From: RGIG3009 sp045595845
Lineage (GTDB): Bacteria; Bacillota; Clostridia; Oscillospirales; Acutalibacteraceae
Assembly: GCA_045595845.1 (NCBI GenBank)
Contig: JAZOBF010000009.1
Location: 1-64,000 of the forward strand
DNA: 64,000 nt
Direction of reading: 5' to 3'
Below the pieces are notes generated by a model. The model saw only the letters and a list, made by a program, of their open reading frames with translations. It was not told the DNA's origin and did not search any database. Positions 41,449 to 49,567 of the stretch are shown piece after piece; positions within the stretch are counted from its first letter, which is position 1, and each line of letters starts with the position of its first letter. A program made the position numbers and the translations under genes.

Positions 41449-42591
41449 ATGTCAAAAAAAATCCGAGTAGGCATCGTTGGTCTGGGGCATAGAGGTCGTC
41501 ATATGGTGACATTGTCGGCTACATGTGACAATGTTGAAATTGCGGCTGCATGCGATATTAAGCCGGTCAACTGGTATGAAAAGCAATGGCTGTCGGATGA
41601 CGCACTTGCGAATATGTTCCCCGATGCGGTGTTTTATGAAGATTACGACCGGATGCTGAATGAAGCCAATCTTGATGTTGTGATCGTTGAGACAGGTGCG
41701 GATATTCATGCGGCGTTCTGCGTAAAAGCACTTGAAAAGAATATCAATGTTCTCACGGATATTCCTTGTGTTGCCAGTCTGCAAGAAGCGGAAGATTTGT
41801 GGAAAGCCAGCCAGCGTTCCAAGGCGATTATTTGCACGGGTGCCAATCCCAACTATCAAAAATTCACCTATCTTTTGAGAGATTTTTATAAAAAGGGCCT
41901 TTTGGGAAATCCGTATTGCATGGAAGCGGAGTATATTCACTGGTATATACCCAAGAGTGTGGATTCTGTCCATCTTAATGAAAACGGCGACTGGAGAAGA
42001 CTCTTGATTCCTATTCGTTACTGCACCCATTCCTTAGGACCGCTGCTGACAATCCTTGAGGAAGACCTTCGCAAGGTGAGTTGCTTTGGTACGGGCGCTC
42101 ATGCTCCGGCGGAAGCGTATGGTGGTCGTAAAAAAGATGATATGATGTGTGCGCAGTTCCAAACGGAGTCCGGTGTTGTTGTACGGTTAATGAGAAACGG
42201 CAGATGTCGCGCGAAAATCGGTCACCACAACTACCGCGTGTTCGGCACGGAAGGTTATATGGAGAGAATCGAACGGCATTATAAACCGGTTATTCGTTAT
42301 AATTCCATGAAAGAACTGGACATCGAATGCAAGGAAATTGGTGGAGAGTTCATGCCGCCTGCATACGCAAACGACCCCAAAGCTACGGGTCACGGCGGTA
42401 TGGATTATGCGATGTTGGATCAATTCTTCCAGAGAATCGGCGGTAAAGAGGATGCCGATGTTGTCACCTTGCGTGAAGGTCTTGCCATGACAATCCCCGG
42501 TATTTACGCCGAGGAATCCGCGAAACGCGGCGGTCAGGTCTTGGAAATGCTGTATCCTTGGGATGAAAATTGGACTACCGAAATTAAATAA
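41449..42591 (+). CDS. Gfo/Idh/MocA family protein, paralog 2
   Basis: 380 residues, aligning end to end with the protein at 39251-40393 and clearly most similar to it. Same Rossmann loop (RVGIVGLGHRGRH), same DIP in place of EKP, same GANPNYQKFTYLLRDFY and THSLGP. Differences cluster after EYIHW (WYIPKSVDSVHLNENG versus WTPAGDPGHIHLNENG) and in the GAHAPAEAYGGRKKDDM region, near where substrate would bind, so the pair may act on different sugars. ATG 41449; AAAGGAG upstream as in paralog 1. Confidence 0.88.
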   Translation: MSKKIRVGIVGLGHRGRHMVTLSATCDNVEIAAACDIKPVNWYEKQWLSDDALANMFPDAVFYEDYDRMLNEANLDVVIVETGADIHAAFCVKALEKNINVLTDIPCVASLQEAEDLWKASQRSKAIICTGANPNYQKFTYLLRDFYKKGLLGNPYCMEAEYIHWYIPKSVDSVHLNENGDWRRLLIPIRYCTHSLGPLLTILEEDLRKVSCFGTGAHAPAEAYGGRKKDDMMCAQFQTESGVVVRLMRNGRCRAKIGHHNYRVFGTEGYMERIERHYKPVIRYNSMKELDIECKEIGGEFMPPAYANDPKATGHGGMDYAMLDQFFQRIGGKEDADVVTLREGLAMTIPGIYAEESAKRGGQVLEMLYPWDENWTTEIK

Positions 42592-42602
42592 GCTTATCAC
42601 GA

Positions 42603-42638
42603 ACAGAACAGCCGCCCACTTTTGTGGGCGACTGTTCT
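42603..42638. terminator. Terminator after Gfo paralog 2
   Basis: GAACAGCCGCCCAC, loop TTTT, GTGGGCGACTGTTC; one mismatch. Between convergent paralog 2 and the PHP phosphatase gene. Confidence 0.75.
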
Positions 42639-42642
42639 TGCT

Positions 42643-43446
42643 TTATAAATAATCTTTGGCGAAGAGACCTTTCGATAACACATACACATATTCAAACCCA
42701 ATATCGCGCAACAGGGCGCGGGTTTCATTGAATGCATAATCCAAAGAGTCCGCACTATGGCTATCGGAACACAATACCACTTTACCGCCTTGTTTTTTGA
42801 GGGTGTGCAACAATTGAGAAGCAGGATAGGGAGAAGTACGGTATCCACGCGCCATCGCGCCGGTATTCACCTCAAAAAAGCAGTCCGTATTCAAAGCTTC
42901 TTTCAAATACCGTTCGGCGAGCTGTTGATATTGTGGGTTCTTCAAAAATTGTGAATTTTCCGATTCGTCGTATTTGGTAATTAAATCGAAATGTCCGATA
43001 ATATCCGGCTTGCGGGCACGGATGTAGGCGCAGAAAGTTTGATAATAGGCGTCGGCAAGTTTCAACGGATTTCCGTCAAAAGCTTCTACACAGCGTTTTA
43101 AATCCTCTGCAGAAGAGTCGATAGGATAATACCGACTATTATGTTTTAGGTAATGAGATGAACCGATGATATAGTCAAAATCCTTGCGGTTGGCAATCGG
43201 GCAAGCGGCATCCTCCTCGATGCCTAAAAAGAGCTCAATCTGTGAACCATAGCGTTCGCGTAAAGTGCATATGGTTGACACATACGCGTCAGTATCAGTC
43301 ATGCAATAGGATACATCAAAATCGGTATACCCGTGTCCTGAAAAACCAATCGAGGAAAATCCTTTATCAATAGCGGCGAGTACGATATCTTCCGGTGTGC
43401 TTATGCCGTCGCAAAAGGTGGTGTGCGTGTGAAGATTACAAAGCAT
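42643..43446 (-). CDS. PHP-family histidinol-phosphatase (HisK-like)
   Basis: 267 residues, PHP fold. Metal motifs: NLHTHTTFCDG at the N-terminus, GIEEDAA, IIGSSHYLKH, DIIGHFDLITKY, and CSDSHSAD at the C-terminus. This pattern is that of HisJ/HisK histidinol-phosphatases. No other his genes are near, so the substrate could be another phosphate ester. ATG 43446 follows GGAGG; a GTG three bases earlier is an alternative. Overlaps the 3' end of the HAD gene by 11 nt. Confidence 0.8.
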   Translation of the reverse strand: MLCNLHTHTTFCDGISTPEDIVLAAIDKGFSSIGFSGHGYTDFDVSYCMTDTDAYVSTICTLRERYGSQIELFLGIEEDAACPIANRKDFDYIIGSSHYLKHNSRYYPIDSSAEDLKRCVEAFDGNPLKLADAYYQTFCAYIRARKPDIIGHFDLITKYDESENSQFLKNPQYQQLAERYLKEALNTDCFFEVNTGAMARGYRTSPYPASQLLHTLKKQGGKVVLCSDSHSADSLDYAFNETRALLRDIGFEYVYVLSKGLFAKDYL

Positions 43447-44065
43447 CACAAGGCCTCCCTATTGTGTTAAGCGCGGTTTGCAGTTTTACGGCATCGCCGT
43501 CAAACAAATATCCGTGTATGCCGATTGCTTTGGCGGCGGCAATGTTTGCGGCATTATCGTCAATAAACAGGCACTCATCGGCAGTGAGTGCAAAACGCTC
43601 GAGCAGATGCTCGAAAATCTCGCGGTTTGGTTTTACCATACCGATTAGGCCGGAGAACACCAACCCATCAAACAAGGATAACAAATCGCGGAAATAGGGA
43701 CTATCGGTGTATGTGTTTGCGAAACCAACGCTGATGTTCGATAACAAATAGATTCGATGACCGCACGCTTTGAGCTCGGTTATGAGTTCTTTCATTCCGG
43801 TAACCGGCGGCATGGATACCACCCAGTTATCGTAAACACGGCAGGCATCTTCGTGTAATGCTTGCGGAAGACGGTTGCAAAACGCCAGTTTTACTTCGTC
43901 ATCTGTGATACTGCCGTCATCTAATTGATCCCAATACAGGCGGTCAAATACCACTTCACTAATCAGTACACGCGCTGTTTCGTCCTGTACATGTGCCGCC
44001 GTTAGCTGGTACGGGTCAAACCAAGCTAATACATTCCCTAAGTCGAATATGTAGTGCTGAATCAT
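43436..44065 (-). CDS. HAD-superfamily hydrolase (YihX-like)
   Basis: 209 residues, HAD subfamily IA. Motif I is IFDLGNVLAWF: the first Asp is present but the second is Gly, as in YihX (glucose-1-phosphate phosphatase) and epoxide-hydrolase-like members. Motif II LLSNIS, motif III Lys in GMVKPNREIF, motif IV FIDDNAANI. ATG 44065 with AGGGGTG upstream. First gene of a two-gene leftward unit with the PHP phosphatase; substrate not predictable. Confidence 0.83.
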   Translation of the reverse strand: MIQHYIFDLGNVLAWFDPYQLTAAHVQDETARVLISEVVFDRLYWDQLDDGSITDDEVKLAFCNRLPQALHEDACRVYDNWVVSMPPVTGMKELITELKACGHRIYLLSNISVGFANTYTDSPYFRDLLSLFDGLVFSGLIGMVKPNREIFEHLLERFALTADECLFIDDNAANIAAAKAIGIHGYLFDGDAVKLQTALNTIGRPCDAL

Positions 44066-44090
44066 TGTAATGTCACCCCTGTACTTGGGG

Positions 44091-44119
44091 ATTATAGCAT
44101 TCCTTGTCAGAAAAGGCAA
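44091..44119 (-). promoter_or_regulatory. Promoter for HAD-PHP genes
   Basis: Minus-strand TTGCCT (44119-44114), 17 nt, TATAAT (44096-44091), ~25 nt before the ATG. Confidence 0.65.
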
Positions 44120-44129
44120 GAGACCTTAA

Positions 44130-44162
44130 GAAAAAACGCAGACCTGCCGTCTGCGTTTTTTT
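44130..44162. terminator. Terminator
   Basis: AAAAAACGCAGAC, loop CTGCC, GTCTGCGTTTTTTT. Ends leftward transcription from the lemA-TPM unit. Confidence 0.8.
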
Positions 44163-44321
44163 GCTTAGTGTGACAGGACTCAAACCTGTCACACCTTACA
44201 AAAGAGAAATTCTCGTTCGCCGTTGCCTTGTCGCTTGCGATCCTGTCGCCTTGCGATGATAACAAACCACAAAGCGCCGAAAATCCGCTGTTTGAGGCGG
44301 GTTCGAATGCGTCGGTTGTGG
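44163..44321. other. Non-coding structured intergenic stretch
   Basis: No convincing gene. It contains a perfect hairpin GTGTGACAGG, loop ACTCAAA, CCTGTCACAC (44168-44193), a near-repeated GCAAGGCGACA/GCAAGCGACA on the minus strand (~44225-44255), and pairing AACCACAA / TTGTGGTT across ~44260-44318. All would be transcribed as the 3' part of the TPM mRNA. It could be an intergenic repeat or a 3' regulatory RNA. Confidence 0.35.
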
Positions 44322-45083
44322 TTAAAATCTTCGGGAAGCACCGCCGCCTCCGAAACTACCGCCACCGCCGCGAAATCCGCCGAAACCACCGCCTGTGCCA
44401 CCGCCTCGGTAGAATCCGCCGCCTGATGGAAAAAAGAAGATACCGGGGAAGAAGCGGCGCGTACGACGCGAGGAAAGACTTATGGCACAAATAAACAACA
44501 AGAAAAGTATGATAGTGATTGTTGAGCCAATCGATTCACTTTCCAATTCCTCTACCGGCGTGTAATTGGGATCGGCTTCCAAGCCGTACTCCAGATACAC
44601 TTCGTTAATGAGTGCGTCGTACGCAGCAAATAATCCGGTAGAAAAATCGTTTTCTTGAAAATAGGGGATAGCGTATTGATCCAAAATGATACCGGATTGC
44701 ATATCCGTTACGGCACCTTCCAAGCCGTATCCTACCGAAATACCGACTTCGCGTTCCTCCACGGCTAAGATGAGCAAGATACCGTTATCCTTCTCTTTAT
44801 CGCCAATGCCCCAGGCACGGCCGAGCTGTACGCCGTATTCCTGAATATCAGCACCGTCAATGGTGTCAAGCGTCACGACAACGACCTGTGCATCGGTTTT
44901 TTGATACAACTGAACACCGGCAGCGTACATGGCATTTTCTGCGCTTTCATCGATAACATCGGCAAAATCATTGACAAAAAAGCGTTCAGTCGGTTCTACG
45001 GAAACGGTGAGAGCCATTGCGGGTATAACGGATACGGCAATTAAAATACCGATTGACAAAACGATACCGATTACTTTTTTCAT
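44322..45083 (-). CDS. TPM-domain protein (YgcG-like), membrane-anchored
   Basis: 253 residues. Signal peptide or N-terminal anchor (MKKVIGIVLSIGILIAVS), TPM/phosphatase-like domain at ~32-180 (FVNDFADVIDESAEN, VVVVTLDTIDGADIQEYG, GILLILAVEEREVGIS-VGYGLEG), a membrane helix near 190-208, and a glycine-rich tail with FRGGGGSFGGGG. This is the usual companion of LemA, whose gene lies 4 nt upstream. Function in envelope protein quality or stress is suggested for relatives only. Confidence 0.87.
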   Translation of the reverse strand: MKKVIGIVLSIGILIAVSVIPAMALTVSVEPTERFFVNDFADVIDESAENAMYAAGVQLYQKTDAQVVVVTLDTIDGADIQEYGVQLGRAWGIGDKEKDNGILLILAVEEREVGISVGYGLEGAVTDMQSGIILDQYAIPYFQENDFSTGLFAAYDALINEVYLEYGLEADPNYTPVEELESESIGSTITIILFLLFICAISLSSRRTRRFFPGIFFFPSGGGFYRGGGTGGGFGGFRGGGGSFGGGGASRRF

Positions 45084-45087
45084 CTCG

Positions 45088-45651
45088 TTAAAACTCTACT
45101 GTCGGGGCTTCAGTATCGCCCTTTGGAGCTTCGTACATATCTTTTCTGTCAAACCCAAAAATCCCTGCAAAAATATTGGAGGGGAAACGGCGGATTTTCT
45201 CATTGTATTCTTTGACCGCCTCGTTATAGTCGACACGAGCTGTTGCAATACGATTTTCTGCACCCTCTAATTGATCTTGCAGTGCCTTAAATTGCTCGCT
45301 TGCTTTCAATTCCGGATAGTTTTCCACAACTACCAGTAAACGGCTTAAAGCGGATTCCAGATCCGCATTTGCTTCGAGGGTTTCCTCTGTCGTTGTGCTG
45401 CCGGCAAGCTTGGCGCGCGCATTGGCAAGAGCGGTATAAATTTCTTCCTCATGTGCAGCGTATCCTTTAACGGTGCTGACAAGATTGGGAATCAAATCTG
45501 CGCGACGCGTCAACATCGTATCAACCGTCGCAAATTTTTCGTTTGCGGTTTCATCCGCCTCAATCAAACCATTATAAGAGCGTACAATCGTTCCGCCCAG
45601 CAACAGAACAACGGCAACAAGGATAACGATGATTAGCGTTTTCTTTTTCAT
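45088..45651 (-). CDS. LemA family protein
   Basis: 187 residues. N-terminal membrane helix (TLIIVILVAVVLLLGGTIV) then a mostly helical domain with the LemA hallmarks YNGLIEADETANEKFATVD, RRADLIPNLVSTVKGYAAHE, YPELKASEQF and C-terminal YNEKIRRFPSNIFAGIFGF (ends in the acidic/E-A-P tail). AAAAGAGG upstream of ATG. Co-transcribed with the TPM gene. Confidence 0.93.
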   Translation of the reverse strand: MKKKTLIIVILVAVVLLLGGTIVRSYNGLIEADETANEKFATVDTMLTRRADLIPNLVSTVKGYAAHEEEIYTALANARAKLAGSTTTEETLEANADLESALSRLLVVVENYPELKASEQFKALQDQLEGAENRIATARVDYNEAVKEYNEKIRRFPSNIFAGIFGFDRKDMYEAPKGDTEAPTVEF

Positions 45652-45687
45652 GGTACAAACCTCTTTTCATTACGATATTACATATTA

Positions 45688-45716
45688 ATTTTAGCGTATT
45701 TCATGTTGAATTTCAA
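45688..45716 (-). promoter_or_regulatory. Promoter for lemA-TPM
   Basis: Minus-strand TTGAAA (45716-45711), 17 nt, TAAAAT (45693-45688). Confidence 0.6.
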
Positions 45717-45748
45717 GATTTCCAAAAGATTTTTATGCCATACTTATC

Positions 45749-45782
45749 TTCGGCAGAATCCGTCACGGAGCTTTCGTATAAT
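45749..45782 (+). promoter_or_regulatory. Possible Spo0A-controlled spoIIGA-sigE promoter
   Basis: TATAAT at 45777-45782, but no -35 hexamer at 16-18 nt. In the -35 region lies TTCGGCA (45749-45755), the complement of TGCCGAA, matching the 0A-box pattern TGNCGAA. This resembles the Bacillus spoIIG promoter. One box only, so tentative. Confidence 0.4.
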
Positions 45783-45806
45783 GGAAGATACAAGGGGATG
45801 ACATTC

Positions 45807-46682
45807 GTGCCGATCATATATGCGGATATACTTCTCGCCGTTAATTGGGTAATTGATTTTCTCCTATTATCTGTTACTGCACACGTGTTGCGTTTGACAC
45901 CGAAGCGATGGCGGTTGGTACTGGGCGCTTTACTCGGCTCGGTGTGTGCTTGTGCTATTTTTCTCGTACAGCTGCCGACGGTTGTAGTTGTAGTATTCCA
46001 TTTTCTTTGTGCGTGCATACTGATAAAAATATCCTTTCCTTTTTCCAATCTTTCTGCTTTTTTAAAACAAACCTTGGTACTGTATGTTATGTCGGCACTA
46101 TTTTCCGGCATTGTTTCGGTACTGTGGGCACTGACAAAAAGCGAGACCTTTTATTCGTCAAACGGTGTGGTTTACTTTGACATTTCACCGCTCATGCTTA
46201 CCTGTTTGGCGGTTATCAGCTACGGCATCATTCGCCTATATGAATACTTGACGCGGAGAAAGGCGCCACAAGGATATGAGTTCGAATTGTTGATGGATGA
46301 CGGGTTTGGTGTTTGTTCTTGTCGAGCGCTGTATGATACGGGATTACATTTGCGAGAGCCGTTTTCGGGAAAGCCCACGGTAATTGTGGAATATGCCGCA
46401 ATCCAACCATATTTAGCCGAAGAACTTAAAGAAACCCTTTGCTACAGTACAATATCGGGCACGAATAAACACTCTGCTCGTGTGCGGTTGATACCGTACC
46501 GTGCGATTGGCGGCGAGGGGCTGTTACCGGCTTTCATCCCAAAACATTTAAGAATCAAGGGATATGACCGTAAAGAGTGGAATATCAGCGGTACCTATGT
46601 AGCGGTGTCGAAGCAATTGGAGCGCGGAGAATACCAAGCGCTTATTGGTAGTGATTCGATTGAAAGGGGTAATGATACATGA
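45807..46682 (+). CDS. spoIIGA: Sigma-E processing peptidase SpoIIGA
   Basis: Membrane aspartic protease that cleaves pro-sigma-E in the mother cell. From the GTG at 45807 it is 291 residues, with about five N-terminal membrane helices (IIYADILLAVNWVIDFLLL first) and a C-terminal protease domain whose catalytic Asp is in RALYDTGLHLREPFSGKP. GTG 45807 is chosen since AAGGGG is 9 nt away and the family begins just here; ATG 45798 adjoins that site. Overlaps sigE (ATGA). Confidence 0.92.
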   Translation: MPIIYADILLAVNWVIDFLLLSVTAHVLRLTPKRWRLVLGALLGSVCACAIFLVQLPTVVVVVFHFLCACILIKISFPFSNLSAFLKQTLVLYVMSALFSGIVSVLWALTKSETFYSSNGVVYFDISPLMLTCLAVISYGIIRLYEYLTRRKAPQGYEFELLMDDGFGVCSCRALYDTGLHLREPFSGKPTVIVEYAAIQPYLAEELKETLCYSTISGTNKHSARVRLIPYRAIGGEGLLPAFIPKHLRIKGYDRKEWNISGTYVAVSKQLERGEYQALIGSDSIERGNDT

Positions 46683-47389
46683 AATGGCTTTTGAAACTTA
46701 TGAAAAGGCTTTTTCCTTTACATATAATTAAAGTCGGCGAAGGGGTATATTATATCAACGGAACGGACACTTTGCCATCGCCGTTGACGGCGCAGGAAGA
46801 ACGCGACATACTAAAGCGTGCCGAGGAGGGTAGCGAGCAAGCAAGAGAGCTTCTGATTACGCATAATCTCCGTTTGGTTGTGTACATTGCTCGCAAATTT
46901 GAAAATTCCGGTGTGGGAATTGAAGACTTAATTTCCATCGGCACCATAGGTCTGATTAAAGCTGTGAGAACCTTTTGCCCGGAAAAGAATATCAAACTGG
47001 CTACCTATTCGTCGCGTTGTATTGAAAACGAAATTTTAATGTATCTGCGCAAAAATGCCCAGATACGAAATGAAGTATCCATTGATGAGCCGCTCAAAGT
47101 GGACTGGGACGGTAACGAGTTGTTGCTGTCGGACATTTTGGGCAGCGAACCGGATGTGGTTAACCGCGGCGTTGAGCAGGAGGCGGAGCGCGATTTGTTG
47201 TTAGAATGTGTATCGCATCTGTCACAGCGGGAACAAACCATTATGCGACTCCGGTTCGGTATCGGCGGTGAACAAGAACACACGCAAAAAGAAGTGGCAG
47301 ATCTGTTGGGAATTTCACAATCTTATATTTCTCGTTTAGAAAAGAAAATTATCAAGCGTTTGCGTCGAGACATAGAACGGGCGGGATAA
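46679..47389 (+). CDS. sigE: Sporulation sigma factor SigE (pro-sigma-E)
   Basis: Early mother-cell sigma factor made as an inactive precursor. 236 residues. The basic, hydrophobic pro-sequence (MKWLLKLMKRLFPLHIIKVG) ends near VYYINGTDTLPSPL, the SpoIIGA processing region. Region 2 shows NLRLVVYIARKFENSGVGIEDLISIGTIGLIK as a close match (core IEDLISIGTIGLIKAV), region 4 ends ISQSYISRLEKKIIKRL. Coupled to spoIIGA by a 4-nt overlap. Its stop is 5 nt from the convergent sigG stop. Confidence 0.97.
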   Translation: MKWLLKLMKRLFPLHIIKVGEGVYYINGTDTLPSPLTAQEERDILKRAEEGSEQARELLITHNLRLVVYIARKFENSGVGIEDLISIGTIGLIKAVRTFCPEKNIKLATYSSRCIENEILMYLRKNAQIRNEVSIDEPLKVDWDGNELLLSDILGSEPDVVNRGVEQEAERDLLLECVSHLSQREQTIMRLRFGIGGEQEHTQKEVADLLGISQSYISRLEKKIIKRLRRDIERAG

Positions 47390-47394
47390 CCGTT

Positions 47395-48162
47395 TTACAA
47401 CTGTTTTTTGATGCGGTCTAACGCGCCTTTCTCAAGGCGCGACACTTGTGCTTGCGAAATGCCGATTTCCTCCGATACTTCAATTTGTGTCATGCCTTTG
47501 AAGAAGCGAAGATGCAAAATGCGTTTATCCCGATCGCTCAGGTTACGGATGGCTTCCTTGAGCGCAAGCTCATCCAGCCAATTATTATCATCGTTGCCAT
47601 CGCCGATTTGATCCATGACATAAATGGTATCGTTGCCATCGGAATATATCGGTTCATACAACGATACGGGGTCAACAATGGCCTCCAAAGCTAAGACGAT
47701 TTCCTCTTTCGGTGTCCCCATTTGGGATGCGATTTCCTCAATAGTCGGCTCGCGATTCATACGGTTTGTCAACAGCTCTTTTGCTTGCATTGCCTTATAA
47801 GCGGTGTCACGCATACTGCGGCTGATACGGATGGCATTGTTGTCACGCAAGTATCGGCGAATTTCTCCGATGATCATGGGAACGGCATAGGTGGAAAAGC
47901 GGACATTTTGAGTAATGTCAAAATTATCAATCGATTTAATAAGCCCAATACACCCCACCTGAAACAAATCGTCTAAATTTTCACCGCGCTGGGTAAAACG
48001 CTGGATGACGCTGAGAACTAAGCGGAGATTACCGTTTACCAATTCCTCGCGCGCCTGTTTATCACCGTCTTTCACGCGTTTCAAAAGTGCTGTTTTTTCC
48101 CGTTCACTTAATACTTTGAGTGTCGAGGTGTTGACACCGCAAATCTCCACTTTGTTATACAA
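47395..48162 (-). CDS. sigG: Sporulation sigma factor SigG
   Basis: Late forespore sigma factor. 255 residues from TTG 48162. NKVEICGVNTSTL at the N-terminus is the SigG hallmark; region 2 LFQVGCIGLIKSIDNF, then YAVPMIIGEIRRYLRDN, and region 4 GISQAQVSRLEKGALD. A GTG at 48174 is in frame but lies right against GAGGGA, so the TTG 10 nt away is preferred. Unlike Bacillus and most clostridia, where sigG follows sigE in the same direction, here it is inverted and convergent. Confidence 0.93.
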   Translation of the reverse strand: MYNKVEICGVNTSTLKVLSEREKTALLKRVKDGDKQAREELVNGNLRLVLSVIQRFTQRGENLDDLFQVGCIGLIKSIDNFDITQNVRFSTYAVPMIIGEIRRYLRDNNAIRISRSMRDTAYKAMQAKELLTNRMNREPTIEEIASQMGTPKEEIVLALEAIVDPVSLYEPIYSDGNDTIYVMDQIGDGNDDNNWLDELALKEAIRNLSDRDKRILHLRFFKGMTQIEVSEEIGISQAQVSRLEKGALDRIKKQL

Positions 48163-48298
48163 AGGTATGGTCACTCCCTCATGTTATATGCACACAAGAG
48201 TATGGACGCTTTTTGTTCGAGAATTCAGTAAAAGATTGGAAACCATACATTTTTGAGACAACATACGCATAGATATGAGGGTGTAGGGAGGGATAACG

Positions 48299-48607
48299 AT
48301 GGTTTGCAGAATAACGGACATGCATAACAAAGAGGTTATCAATATTTGTGACGGCATGCGTCTCGGGTGTGTGGACGATGTCGAGGTAGATACCTGTACC
48401 GCTCAATTGGTTTCGCTGGTTATCTACGGAAATTCAAAGTGTTTTGGAATATTCGGCCACGAGGATGATATCATCATCTGTTGGAAAGAGATCGAGGTAA
48501 TAGGGGAGCATACCATTTTAGTAAATCATCCTATGTCGTTGTGCGGCCCCGAATCGTGCAAAAAACGCCGCCGAAATAATATATTGAACGGCATTTTCGG
48601 GAACTGA
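48299..48607 (+). CDS. YlmC/YmxH family sporulation protein
   Basis: 102 residues with a PRC-barrel-like core: RITDMHNKEVINICDG, RLGCVDDVEVD, LVSLVIYG, DIIICWKEIEVIGEHTILV. The family sits next to sigG in many spore-formers, as here. It extends into a basic C-terminus (KKRRRNNIL) with a Cys. AGGGAGGG before ATG 48299. Exact role unknown to me. Confidence 0.85.
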   Translation: MVCRITDMHNKEVINICDGMRLGCVDDVEVDTCTAQLVSLVIYGNSKCFGIFGHEDDIIICWKEIEVIGEHTILVNHPMSLCGPESCKKRRRNNILNGIFGN

Positions 48608-48626
48608 AAAAATTTTTAAAAAAAGC

Positions 48627-48655
48627 TTGCTATTTTTATATTACTGTGGTACAAT
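48627..48655 (+). promoter_or_regulatory. Promoter for rpsB-tsf
   Basis: TTGCTA (48627-48632), 17 nt, TACAAT (48650-48655), giving a leader of ~120 nt. Confidence 0.65.
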
Positions 48656-48659
48656 ATCA

Positions 48660-48782
48660 CGGCAAAATGCATACGGGTATCCTTGTTCCGGTGGTGTCGC
48701 ACAAGCGATTCCGGAAATGCGGTCAAAAAAACTGTCTTTGGCCGACAGATCCCGTAGAGGTGAAAACCAAGGAGGATTTCTA
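48660..48782 (+). promoter_or_regulatory. Structured rpsB leader, candidate autoregulatory RNA
   Basis: Two hairpins lie between promoter and start codon: an interrupted stem TTCCGG ... TCGC, loop ACAA, GCGA ... CCGGAA (~48686-48718), and CTGTC ... GACAG (48734-48750). The ribosome site AAGGAGG follows. The position fits ribosomal-protein S2 feedback control. Confidence 0.45.
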
Positions 48783-49547
48783 ATGTCAGTCGTATCCATG
48801 AAACAGCTGCTCGAGGCCGGTGTCCATTTCGGTCATCAGACTCGCCGCTGGAACCCCAAAATGGCACCGTACATCTTCACTGAGCGCAATGGTATCTACA
48901 TCATTGACTTGCAGAAGACGGTGCGTAAGCTCGAAGAAGCTTACATGTTTGTCCGTGATCTGTCTGCCGAAGGCAAAACGGTTTTGTTTGTCGGTACCAA
49001 AAAGCAGGCTCAGGATTCTATGGCTGAAGAAGCCGTTCGTGCGGGTGCATATTTTGTAAACGCTCGTTGGCTCGGCGGTATGCTCACGAACTTCCGCACG
49101 ATCCGCGGTCGTATTGCTCGTCTGAATCAACTCAAGACGATGGCGGAAGACGGCACTTTTGATCTGTTGCCGAAGAAAGAAGTCATTAAACTCAACCATG
49201 AAATTGAGAAGCTCGAGAAATTCCTCGGCGGTATCAAGGGCATGGATAAGATTCCCGGTGCTTTGTTTATTGTTGACCCCCGCAAAGAGAAGATTGCTGT
49301 GGCCGAAGCAAAGAAACTGGGTATTCCGATCGTGGCGATCGTTGACACAAACTGCGATCCCGATGATGTTGATTATGTGATCCCTGGCAACGACGATGCA
49401 ATCCGTGCCGTGAAACTGATTGCCGGTGCGATGGCGAGTGCCATCATCGAAGGCCGTCAGGGCGACCAGGGCGCTGAGGAGACTGCTGAGGCTCCCGCCG
49501 CTGAAGAGGTTGCTGAGGAAGCCGCTGAGGCTCCCGTGGCGGAATAA
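48783..49547 (+). CDS. rpsB: 30S ribosomal protein S2
   Basis: 254 residues. MSVVSMKQLLEAGVHFGHQ, RRWNPKMAPYIFTERNGIYI, VGTKKQAQD, ARWLGGMLTNF, and IVAIVDTNCDPD-DVDYVIPGNDDAI all match S2. The C-terminal ~30 residues are an Ala/Glu-rich repeat (AEETAEAPAAEE pattern), longer than in E. coli. ATG 48783 with AAGGAGG. Followed by tsf in the usual rpsB-tsf order. Confidence 0.98.
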   Translation: MSVVSMKQLLEAGVHFGHQTRRWNPKMAPYIFTERNGIYIIDLQKTVRKLEEAYMFVRDLSAEGKTVLFVGTKKQAQDSMAEEAVRAGAYFVNARWLGGMLTNFRTIRGRIARLNQLKTMAEDGTFDLLPKKEVIKLNHEIEKLEKFLGGIKGMDKIPGALFIVDPRKEKIAVAEAKKLGIPIVAIVDTNCDPDDVDYVIPGNDDAIRAVKLIAGAMASAIIEGRQGDQGAEETAEAPAAEEVAEEAAEAPVAE

Positions 49548-49567
49548 TCACAGGAGGTATATAAGCT

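Noticed and set aside
44168..44193. tRNA gene suggested by a T-arm-like hairpin
   Set aside because: No acceptor, D or anticodon arms can be drawn around it.
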